DNA of 10,742 nucleotides from NCBI GenBank assembly GCA_018652925.1, contig JABIBH010000397.1, positions 1-10,742 on the forward strand, given 5' to 3'. Below, one piece after another: positions 1 to 5,653 of this stretch (positions within the stretch are counted from its first letter, which is position 1; the number at the start of each line of letters is the position of its first letter). The position numbers were made by a program, and so were the translations under genes. The notes beneath the pieces were generated by a model. That model had not been told where the DNA came from. It did no database searches and worked only from the letters and a program-made list of their open reading frames with translations. The stretch comes from a bacterium. Lineage in GTDB: Bacteria > Krumholzibacteriota > Krumholzibacteriia > LZORAL124-64-63.

Positions 1-2
1 CA

Positions 3-308
3 CTATCAGTGCTTCGCAAGCCAGGCAAGCTCCCGGCTGCTGTTGTGCAGAGAACCTATGAGCTTGAATATGGAGAAGCGACACTGGAAATTCATAGCGA
101 TGCTCTTAAGCCTGGGGATAAATGTTTACTAGTTGATGATTTGCTTGCCACTGGTGGAACTGTTGCTGCTTCTGCTTCACTTTGTGAAGATCTCGGGGGA
201 GTTGTCACTGGCTGTTTGTTTCTGGTGGAGCTGTGCGATTTACCTGGCAGTGACGTCCTTTCAAATTATCCAATATTTTCACTTGTCAAATACGGCAAAG
301 ACATCTAG
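3..308 (+). CDS. apt: Adenine phosphoribosyltransferase, C-terminal part (partial at left edge)
   Basis: This is the last 101 or so codons of a purine salvage enzyme that makes AMP and pyrophosphate from adenine and PRPP in the cytoplasm. The visible part opens with the RKPGKLP segment, followed by YELEYG and LEIH, all typical of bacterial Apt. The PRPP-binding signature VDDLLATGGT follows, with its two acidic residues and the Thr-Gly-Gly-Thr phosphate loop present. The family is usually 170 to 180 residues, so about 70 N-terminal residues lie outside the window. The reading frame is open to the left edge, so the internal GTG at position 9 is not the start. The stop is TAG, and tRNA-Arg follows 70 bases later on the same strand. 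I see no clear terminator between them. Confidence 0.95.
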   Translation, partial: LSVLRKPGKLPAAVVQRTYELEYGEATLEIHSDALKPGDKCLLVDDLLATGGTVAASASLCEDLGGVVTGCLFLVELCDLPGSDVLSNYPIFSLVKYGKDI

Positions 309-378
309 CTTTTCTATTCCGGCCTTCACCGATGAATCGTAATAGTTATTTATTGGGATCAATCGTTATTTTCATGAA

Positions 379-455
379 GCCCCTGTAGCTCAGTTGGATA
401 GAGCACTGGTTTCCTAAACCAGGGGCCACAGGTTCAATTCCTGTCAGGGGTACCA
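379..455 (+). tRNA. tRNA-Arg (anticodon CCU)
   Basis: A complete 77-base cloverleaf can be folded by hand. The seven-pair acceptor stem starts with a G-U pair. The D arm has GCTC/GAGC, the anticodon stem is CTGGT/ACCAG around loop TTCCTAA, and the T arm is ACAGG/CCTGT around TTCAATT. The CCA end is encoded. The anticodon CCT reads the arginine codon AGG. An intrinsic terminator lies seven bases downstream. Confidence 0.96.
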
Positions 456-461
456 TTTTAG

Positions 462-495
462 AAGGGCAGCTATATTTTCTAGCTGTCCTTTTCTT
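462..495 (+). terminator. Intrinsic terminator of tRNA-Arg(CCU), overlapping the pqqD-like stop codon
   Basis: An 11-pair stem joins AAGGGCAGCTA (462-472) to TAGCTGTCCTT (480-490), with one G-U pair and a seven-base loop. The right arm runs into a T-rich tail, TTTTCTT. Only the plus strand has the T tail, so this fits termination of the tRNA transcript. The stop codon of the convergent minus-strand gene (479-481) falls inside the hairpin. Confidence 0.8.
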
Positions 496-841
496 GTATA
501 GTAATCATTCCATGTCGCTCCATGTGAAGTAGATACTGCCATACTCGATCACTTGCCTGGTCGCTATCATCCGGATTGCTTTTGATAAACATCTGAATTA
601 TTTCTCTTACTGACTGACTATTACCGATGGCATTCCATATAGTTACGCCTTTGGCGTCAAGTTTAACTTTAATCCATGCTCTGCTATCTGGAAGCAATGG
701 CTGAAAAATAGACCCCCAAAATATGCCCGTAAACCTGGGCAATAACAACTGCATATCACCTGATTCTTCAGTACTTTTGCAGTTATGAATTGGAATCAAC
801 TCAAGAATCTCAACATTGGCAAATCGGTCCTTTTTACTCAT
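479..841 (-). CDS. PqqD-like small protein (peptide-chaperone / RRE fold)
   Basis: A 120-residue soluble protein. The C-terminal half, from about residue 57, has the PqqD pattern: a Leu-Asp-x-x-Gly-x-x-Ile-Trp stretch, then a helix with V-R-E-I, an acidic linker, and a last helix reading YLLHMERHGMI. PqqD proteins bind leader peptides for radical SAM partners in RiPP pathways, but no such partner or precursor peptide is visible here, so the role is unknown. The first half (about residues 1 to 55) matches nothing I recognise. I start it at the ATG at 841 because AGGAGG sits seven bases upstream. An upstream in-frame start would add 16 hydrophobic residues but lacks that support. A perfect TTGACA lies at 917-922 on this strand, though the -10 spacing is poor. 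Confidence 0.7.
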   Translation of the reverse strand: MSKKDRFANVEILELIPIHNCKSTEESGDMQLLLPRFTGIFWGSIFQPLLPDSRAWIKVKLDAKGVTIWNAIGNSQSVREIIQMFIKSNPDDSDQASDRVWQYLLHMERHGMITIQEKDS

Positions 842-848
842 ATCTGTT

Positions 849-854
849 CCTCCT
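849..854 (-). promoter_or_regulatory. Ribosome binding site that fixes the PqqD-like start
   Basis: AGGAGG on the minus strand lies seven bases before the ATG at 841. It selects that start over the longer in-frame alternative beginning at 889. Confidence 0.8.
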
Positions 855-971
855 GGATTCAAAGTAACTAGCAGCAGGCAAACTGGCAATAATTCTCAAG
901 AACTGCTGATATATATTGTCAAAATCGTTATTTTCAGGTATCTATGATGTACATACAAACAGGAGAGTCCA

Positions 972-1325
972 ATGTCTACAGTTTCTACAAATGATCGATG
1001 GCTAAGTTCAATATGTTATCTATCTGTTATTGTTTTGATTCCAATATTTCTGGTTAAGGACAAATCCCCATATTTAATCCGACACTGTCAGCAGGGTTTC
1101 GCAATTTTGGCCGTTGAAATTGTGATCTGGTTTGCTTTATCAATCATCGACACCACCGTTGGCTCAATCCCGGTTCTAGGGCTTCTGATCAGCTTTGTGT
1201 TGCATCTTGCAGGTTTTATAGCCTTGCTTGCCATATCTGTAATTGGATTCGTCAAAGGTCTCTCAGGAGAAGAGTGGACAATTCCATTTATCGATGAGTT
1301 TGCAGACAAAGTTCCCGTTAAATAA
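972..1325 (+). CDS. Small integral membrane protein, DUF4870/Tic20-like
   Basis: A 117-residue protein with a short polar N-terminus and three hydrophobic stretches, at about residues 11-28, 42-60 and 66-95. The segment between the first two reads SPYLIRHCQQGF. This matches the charged 'hxxQ(Q/G)' turn of the DUF4870 (Tic20-like) family, where it is usually NPxxRFHAxQ. The family is of unknown function; no substrate can be inferred. The ATG at 972 is supported by AGGAG about eight bases upstream. The gene is divergent from the PqqD-like gene (130-base gap) and convergent with trxA. A -10-like TATGAT lies about 25 bases upstream of the start, but a TTGTCA sits 21 bases before it, too far for a normal promoter, so I do not annotate one. 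Confidence 0.75.
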   Translation: MSTVSTNDRWLSSICYLSVIVLIPIFLVKDKSPYLIRHCQQGFAILAVEIVIWFALSIIDTTVGSIPVLGLLISFVLHLAGFIALLAISVIGFVKGLSGEEWTIPFIDEFADKVPVK

Positions 1326-1437
1326 GCAATATGTTGATATGAAACAAGTTACAACACAATCTTCGAGTATTGCGCATAATGTATATTATGTTAACCTGCC
1401 GATTATAGAGAAATGTTAATGCACTCCTCTACGGTAT

Positions 1438-1767
1438 TTAAGCTAGTATTTCGTTGATTTTATCAACAATGTTGTCTTTTGGCTGATTACCAATCATTGA
1501 CCCTACAACTTGTCCATCTTTATAGAATAACAACGCAGGAATTGACATGATACCAAGCTCTGTTGCTTTAGATTGATGTTGAGCAATGTCCATCTTGCCA
1601 ACTTTAATCTTTCCTTCAAAGTCCTGAGCAATCTGATCCATAACAGGAGCTAAAAGTTTACATGGGCCACACCATGGCGCCCAAAAATCGATAACTACTG
1701 GTAAATCTGATTTAACTACATTCTCATCAAAATTCTGATCTGTAATTTCCATAGTGAAGTCTGACAT
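1438..1767 (-). CDS. trxA: Thioredoxin
   Basis: A 109-residue cytoplasmic thiol-disulfide reductant, the standard length of the family. The active site WCGPC is at residues 32-36, inside the expected DFWAPWCGPC context, and the cis-proline is P77 in the SIPALL segment. Most thioredoxins have Thr after that proline, and here it is Ala. The ATG has an AAAGGA-type ribosome site just upstream. The gene lies 19 bases after holA on the same strand and probably shares its transcript. It converges with the DUF4870-like gene, and the 112 bases between them hold no convincing terminator. Confidence 0.95.
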   Translation of the reverse strand: MSDFTMEITDQNFDENVVKSDLPVVIDFWAPWCGPCKLLAPVMDQIAQDFEGKIKVGKMDIAQHQSKATELGIMSIPALLFYKDGQVVGSMIGNQPKDNIVDKINEILA

Positions 1768-1786
1768 AAAGAGTCCTTTCAGTTAC

Positions 1787-2815
1787 TCAAGAATCAGGAT
1801 TACATATGGAGAGAATTGTCCTCTCCAAAACAATTTCAGGCCCTAAAGGGCTACCTTTTAAGTCTTTTTCGCATTGATTGCATGCAAATAGTGCAGCATT
1901 TACACCGTCTAATCCCCAGCTTTTTGCAGCAACTATAGATTGTCTTGCAGCATATGGAGACATCCCGGCTCTACCAGGTATTTCTCGCTCTGATAAACCT
2001 TCATTCAGCAGCGACTGAACTAAAGCTATCTGTTTGATCTTCCATATCAGCAAGGGCGCAATTTCATAAACCGATCTGCCTTCTGCAAGATACTTTCTGA
2101 AAATCTCAAGTCCAGTAGCAGTTTTTCCAGGACCAATAGCATTAACAAATGAAAATACATCTACAGAGCGTTGGTCCAGAATGATTTTCAGTATATCGTC
2201 TTTTTTTGCAAAGCCATTATCATCTACAATCAATGCAATTTTTGCCAATTCAGTTGTAATAGCAATTTGATCTTCGCCAGTCATCTCAACCAAAAGTTCA
2301 GCAAGTTCACTATCAAGAGTTAAACCATGCTTTTTCGCCTCACTAATTGTGGAAGTCACCAAAGCGACGCCTTTAGGAGGATTCAAATCATAGAAATATC
2401 CAGCAGCTTTTGCGCTTTTAACCCATTTCTTTCTGCCATCAAACTTATTGGCAGAGAATATAATCACTGAAGATTGCTCTGGTTTATCAAAATATTTAAC
2501 CAGAGCATCTTCTAATTTCTGGTCGCTGACTGATTTATCTGCATTCCTGATCCACAGCAGTTGACAATCAGACATCATCGGTATTGCTACAGACTGTTGC
2601 AGTAGCTTGTCAATGCCATGCTGATCACCATCGTATTTGTGAAAATTAAAAGCAGCCCCAGACTCACCAAGCAATGTGTTCGATAAATACTCAACTACAC
2701 CACGGACCTTGTCGGGGTTCTCCCCCTCAAGCAAATAGATCAGCTTTGTAGAACCCGATTTAAATTCAGATCTGAGTGTTTGAATATTATTGCTTGAAGG
2801 TTTCCGCTTGGCCAC
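1787..2815 (-). CDS. holA: DNA polymerase III subunit delta (clamp-loader wrench)
   Basis: A 342-residue protein, matching the usual delta length of about 340. Delta opens the beta sliding clamp as part of the clamp-loader complex. The sequence follows the family order: a YLLEGENP opening (no functional P-loop, as expected), a FNFHKYDGD region, the hydrophobic strand ending LLWIRNA, then SSVIIFSAN and a DGRKKWVKSAK stretch. A helical lid contains SVDVFSFVNAIGPG, and the C-terminal collar includes YAARQSI. I place the start at the GTG at 2815. GGAGG lies seven bases upstream, and this GTG overlaps the lptE stop by one base (TAGTG). An in-frame TTG at 2821 would sit only one base from the ribosome site. 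The lptE-holA order is common in Gram-negative bacteria. Confidence 0.92.
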   Translation of the reverse strand: MAKRKPSSNNIQTLRSEFKSGSTKLIYLLEGENPDKVRGVVEYLSNTLLGESGAAFNFHKYDGDQHGIDKLLQQSVAIPMMSDCQLLWIRNADKSVSDQKLEDALVKYFDKPEQSSVIIFSANKFDGRKKWVKSAKAAGYFYDLNPPKGVALVTSTISEAKKHGLTLDSELAELLVEMTGEDQIAITTELAKIALIVDDNGFAKKDDILKIILDQRSVDVFSFVNAIGPGKTATGLEIFRKYLAEGRSVYEIAPLLIWKIKQIALVQSLLNEGLSEREIPGRAGMSPYAARQSIVAAKSWGLDGVNAALFACNQCEKDLKGSPLGPEIVLERTILSICNPDS

Positions 2816-3315
2816 TACCAATCCTCCACTATTGTAGCCAATATTTCCCGAACAATTTCTTCAGCTGCCTCTACTTTGGCAGTTTGTTCCGAGGTTCCAT
2901 CCGGGTCATCAAGTATATAGTTTCCTGTACCTGCAATTTTTTTATTTTCAAATAAGTAAGAGTCGTCACCTTTAACTCGCATTGATAATTCCACAAGAAT
3001 CTGCACTTGATACTCATCGACTTTCAAATCAGATGTTGTAAAAGCTTCTTTTAGTTTGTACCTGACTACTCTGCCTGATATTTCCGAACTGGAAATTGCA
3101 TCGTCAACAATCTTCAATGTATTATCGGCCTGAATTGCCATTATGATTGCATCAGTCAATTCAATTCCGATACTAGGTTCAGCAGTTTCATTTACTAAAT
3201 ATGGAATACTAACTAGTTTAATTGTATCATCAACTCTACCTGATGACGCAGAATAAATTCCGCACCCGGAGCAAAGAACAATTCCAACTAATAGTATTGG
3301 TAGTATGAATCTCAA
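2815..3315 (-). CDS. lptE: LPS-assembly lipoprotein LptE-like
   Basis: A 166-residue predicted outer-membrane lipoprotein that would plug the LptD barrel and help place lipopolysaccharide on the cell surface. The N-terminus has a hydrophobic signal of about 14 residues and the lipobox-like VLCSGC, with C18 as the lipidation site. The Cys at -3 of the lipobox is unusual. The mature part has the family marks of the non-enteric LptE group: a VSIPYLVNETAEPSIGIELT stretch, then SGRVVRYKLK and a QILVELS strand. The start is TTG at 3315, overlapping the TGA of the upstream regulator by four bases, with GAGGAG five bases ahead. This is strong translational coupling to a gene that normally has no link with LPS transport. 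The identification rests on pattern plus the lptE-holA order. Confidence 0.8.
   Translation of the reverse strand: MRFILPILLVGIVLCSGCGIYSASSGRVDDTIKLVSIPYLVNETAEPSIGIELTDAIIMAIQADNTLKIVDDAISSSEISGRVVRYKLKEAFTTSDLKVDEYQVQILVELSMRVKGDDSYLFENKKIAGTGNYILDDPDGTSEQTAKVEAAEEIVREILATIVEDW
2823..2827 (-). promoter_or_regulatory. Ribosome binding site that fixes the holA start
   Basis: GGAGG lies seven bases upstream of the GTG at 2815 and inside the end of lptE. It favours GTG over the TTG at 2821, which is too close to it to be used. Confidence 0.7.
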
Positions 3316-4706
3316 TTTTGCTCCTCTGCAAGTGTCTTCAGGCGATACCGAATTTTATCCCGGTTCAAGCCAAGATAACGGGCTGCTTTGCTTTTATTAC
3401 CGCCAGCTGCAGACATTGCTTTTGACACCAAAATAGTTTCCAGTTCATTCAACAGTGTTTCAAGGTCGACAGGCTCCTCATCAAGTGGCCTGCTCATTGC
3501 TGCAACTATATTAGAGATAATATCATTTTCAACAGTTTTACCTGATGGTGTTAATCCAAGATGAACAGGTTCAAGGAGATCATTGTCGGCTTTTAATATT
3601 GCCATCTCAATTGAGTTGCTCAGTTCTCGGGAATTACCAGGCCAATGATAGGCCTCCATAGCAAGTTCTGCATCGCGATTAAAGCCAGCAATTCGTTTGT
3701 GATAGATAGCATTATAGTAACCCAGGTAATGTTGGGCAATCGGCATAATATCACTATTTCTAGCTCTCAATGGCGGAATAATACAACCACTGGTTTTTAA
3801 CAAGAAGTAAAGATCTTCACTGAATGTACCCTGATCAACAAGTAGTTGTAAATTATTGCAAGTACTAACAATCAGTTTGAAATCAGAATGAATTTTTGTT
3901 TGTCCATTAAACCGTACAAAAGTGCCTGTTTTAATAGAGTCCACTAATAACTGTTGAACTGATAATGGGATTGAGGCTATCTCTTCTAAAAACAAGACAC
4001 CATTATGTGCAAGCTCAAGTAAACCTGTGTTTGTGTGGCTGTCCGATGCATCAACATTTGCCCCAAACAGCTCAGATTCGATTTCATCATCAGGAAGTAA
4101 AGAACAATTGAAAGTCAAAAAAGGTCCAGCAGCGAAAGCAGACTTTTCAAACAAATGCCGTGCATAAGATTTCTTGCCGACACCATTTTCACCTTCGAGT
4201 AATATTGTTTTTCCAGAATCAAAAGCTTGATAAATTGATGAACCAAGAGTTGCACTAAGGGCAGGCATATCTGTGACATCAGGCTCTCTGTTTGATGAAC
4301 TGCCCTCTCTTCTTTTCAGCAATAATAATTCGCGGGTCTCAAGGGATGCTTTCAAGCCACGTTTAACCGATGCCAATAATTGCTCAAAATTGAATGGTTT
4401 TGAGATGTAATCAAAAGCACCTTGATGCATAGCTTTAACTGCTGTTGCTACTGTGGAGTCTGCAGTCATCATAATGATGCACATGCCAGGGTATTGTTGA
4501 TGAATTCGACGCATTACTTCCAGACCGTCAATATCGGGAAGCATATAATCCAGAAGTACTAAATGGGGTTGTTCTTTACTCGCAGTTTCAACTGCTTCCA
4601 GGCCAGCCCATGCAGAAACCACTTTATAATCCTGCTGCTCGAGTGTAGTTCTAAGAAATCTTACGATTGGTGCCTCGTCATCAACGACAAGAATTACTGG
4701 CTGCAT
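3312..4706 (-). CDS. NtrC-family response regulator with a degenerate AAA+ (sigma-54) domain
   Basis: A 464-residue protein in three parts. Residues 1-120 are a receiver with an intact phosphorylation site: D9/D10, D53, T81, K103. Residues about 145-385 are an AAA+ domain of the sigma-54 activator type with Walker A GENGVGK (172-178), an ESELFG segment (210-215) and the sensor II motif WPGNSREL (355-362). Residues about 425-460 are a Fis-type helix-turn-helix (AAGGNKSKAARYLGLNRDKI). The AAA+ domain lacks the GAFTGA loop: ELFG runs straight into a polar ANVDASDSHTN segment. Walker B is LFLEE instead of LFLDE. The two arginine fingers of the FRxDLYYRL motif are S296 and L302. It should still be phosphorylated and bind DNA, but classical sigma-54 activation is unlikely. 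The ribosome site AGGGG precedes the ATG. No histidine kinase is in the window. Confidence 0.88.
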   Translation of the reverse strand: MQPVILVVDDEAPIVRFLRTTLEQQDYKVVSAWAGLEAVETASKEQPHLVLLDYMLPDIDGLEVMRRIHQQYPGMCIIMMTADSTVATAVKAMHQGAFDYISKPFNFEQLLASVKRGLKASLETRELLLLKRREGSSSNREPDVTDMPALSATLGSSIYQAFDSGKTILLEGENGVGKKSYARHLFEKSAFAAGPFLTFNCSLLPDDEIESELFGANVDASDSHTNTGLLELAHNGVLFLEEIASIPLSVQQLLVDSIKTGTFVRFNGQTKIHSDFKLIVSTCNNLQLLVDQGTFSEDLYFLLKTSGCIIPPLRARNSDIMPIAQHYLGYYNAIYHKRIAGFNRDAELAMEAYHWPGNSRELSNSIEMAILKADNDLLEPVHLGLTPSGKTVENDIISNIVAAMSRPLDEEPVDLETLLNELETILVSKAMSAAGGNKSKAARYLGLNRDKIRYRLKTLAEEQN

Positions 4707-4783
4707 TAAAACCCCTAATTTAAAGACTGTGATTCAATACAATCTACAAGATTAAGGGTACAAACGGCAAGGAAGTATTCTAT

Positions 4784-5524
4784 TTAATTAGCCCCACGAC
4801 CAGTTATTACAACCCATACTGTCATAACTAAAATCTTCAAATCCATAAATATTGAATAATTCCTGATATAATGTTTATCGAGTGCAACTTTTTTCCGAAC
4901 AGATTCAAGATCTGTGTCATATCCGTTGAGAACTTGAGCCAAACCTGTAATCCCGGGAAGCACTAGTAGTCTATCATTATATTCTGGTACATCACTCTCG
5001 AGCTGGCGAATAAAACAAAGTCTTTCAGGGCGTGGCCCAATTGTGCTCATATCGCCTTTTAACACATTATAGAACTGTGGAAATTCATCAAGGCGTGACT
5101 TTCTCAACAGTAGCCCTACACGAGTGATTCGATTGTCATTCTCAGTTGCCCAAACCGGACCATTCTCTTCTGCATCAGTTTTCATTGTGCGCAGCTTGAA
5201 TACTTTGAATTGACGACCTGGATATACTAATGAACGTCTGTTGATCGAGTTTCCAGTATGTTGACGTCTCCTGTTCAAACCAGTTCTGGTTTGACTATAA
5301 AAAATAGAACCCTTTGAGTCGATTTTTATAGCAATAGCAATAATCGGCAAAATCAGCATGAACATAAATAACATGAAAACGGAAAACAGGATATCGAATA
5401 ATCGTTTACCAGTTGTTTCTAGTGAATTGAATATCTGCAACTGGATGATATTACTGGCGTTATCAACGCTAGGCTCAGAATATTTGTGGTATTGTTGTGC
5501 ATTTATAGATTGTCGTATATTCAT
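4784..5524 (-). CDS. Polyprenyl-phosphate sugar-phosphate transferase (priming enzyme, bacterial sugar transferase family)
   Basis: A 246-residue monotopic membrane enzyme of the PF02397 (small PGT) group. It would transfer a sugar phosphate from a UDP-sugar to undecaprenyl phosphate at the inner membrane and so start a polysaccharide repeat unit. Residues 42-66 form the re-entrant helix, broken at P60. The cytoplasmic catalytic part carries FKLRTM (109-114) and the Asp-Glu dyad D146-E147 in SRLDEFPQFYNVLKGDMS. STIGPRPE and LPGITGLAQV follow. It lacks the extra N-terminal membrane domain of WbaP/WcaJ. Residues 84-105 form a basic insert (NRRR...NRRS) where short members have a tight turn. The sugar specificity cannot be read. 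The ATG has a very strong GGAGGGGG ribosome site, and its own promoter is likely in the 129-base gap upstream. Confidence 0.92.
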   Translation of the reverse strand: MNIRQSINAQQYHKYSEPSVDNASNIIQLQIFNSLETTGKRLFDILFSVFMLFMFMLILPIIAIAIKIDSKGSIFYSQTRTGLNRRRQHTGNSINRRSLVYPGRQFKVFKLRTMKTDAEENGPVWATENDNRITRVGLLLRKSRLDEFPQFYNVLKGDMSTIGPRPERLCFIRQLESDVPEYNDRLLVLPGITGLAQVLNGYDTDLESVRKKVALDKHYIRNYSIFMDLKILVMTVWVVITGRGAN

Positions 5525-5542
5525 ATCAGACCCCCTCCAAAA

Positions 5543-5559
5543 TATTATTCAGAATAATA
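5543..5559. promoter_or_regulatory. Perfect 17-base palindrome upstream of the sugar-transferase ribosome site
   Basis: TATTATTC and GAATAATA are perfect inverted arms of eight bases around a single base. The site lies in the leader of the sugar-transferase gene, just upstream of its ribosome site. It shares the core ATTCAGA with the palindrome at 5588-5602. It may be an operator or simply an AT-rich RNA hairpin. Confidence 0.4.
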
Positions 5560-5564
5560 ATAGT

Positions 5565-5589
5565 AAAAACCGAACGACTATCCGTTCAA
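5565..5589 (-). terminator. Possible weak terminator or leader hairpin
   Basis: On the minus strand, GAACG pairs with CGTTC around a six-base loop, extended by two G-U pairs and followed by TTTTT. It could end transcripts coming from the export gene upstream. If the promoter at 5600-5628 is used, the hairpin lies at the very 5' end of that RNA, where it could only protect the end, not terminate. The stem is short. Confidence 0.35.
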
Positions 5590-5602
5590 TCTGATTCAGA
5601 TT
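5588..5602. promoter_or_regulatory. Perfect 15-base palindrome at the presumed transcription start
   Basis: AATCTGATTCAGATT has perfect seven-base arms around one base. It overlaps the end of the TATAAT box of the putative minus-strand promoter and covers the likely start of transcription, which is where a repressor would bind. The binding protein is unknown; the neighbouring Fis-type regulator is one candidate. Confidence 0.45.
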
Positions 5603-5628
5603 ATATAACAAAGCATCATATAATGCAA
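5600..5628 (-). promoter_or_regulatory. Putative sigma-70-type promoter for the sugar transferase (and regulator) genes
   Basis: A perfect TATAAT (5600-5605 on the minus strand) lies 17 bases from TTGCAT (5623-5628), which matches the -35 consensus only in its first three bases. It sits in the only sizeable gap inside the polysaccharide block. It would give a leader of about 70 bases. Confidence 0.5.
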
Positions 5629-5653
5629 CAATATTTTCAGAATATATTTCCGA

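Noticed and set aside
916..954. TTGTCA and TATGAT as a promoter for the DUF4870-like gene
   Set aside because: The boxes are 21 bases apart, outside the usual range of 16 to 18, and the same bases read TTGACA on the other strand, so the assignment is ambiguous.
1088..1309. 73-codon minus-strand reading frame
   Set aside because: Complete antisense shadow of the DUF4870-like gene.
1375..1390. CATAAT/ATTATG inverted repeat between the DUF4870-like gene and trxA as a shared terminator
   Set aside because: The stem is six A-T-rich pairs with a four-base loop, has no G-C core and no T run on either strand, so it is not a convincing terminator.
4707..4783. Separate promoter for the response regulator (TTGCCG, 18 bases, TAGATT)
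   Set aside because: Both boxes are weak matches in an AT-rich gap of 77 bases and no terminator precedes it, so read-through from the sugar-transferase promoter is as likely.
5358..5594. 78-codon plus-strand reading frame
   Set aside because: It lies antisense over the N-terminal part of the well-supported sugar transferase and its promoter gap, has no family resemblance and no good ribosome site.
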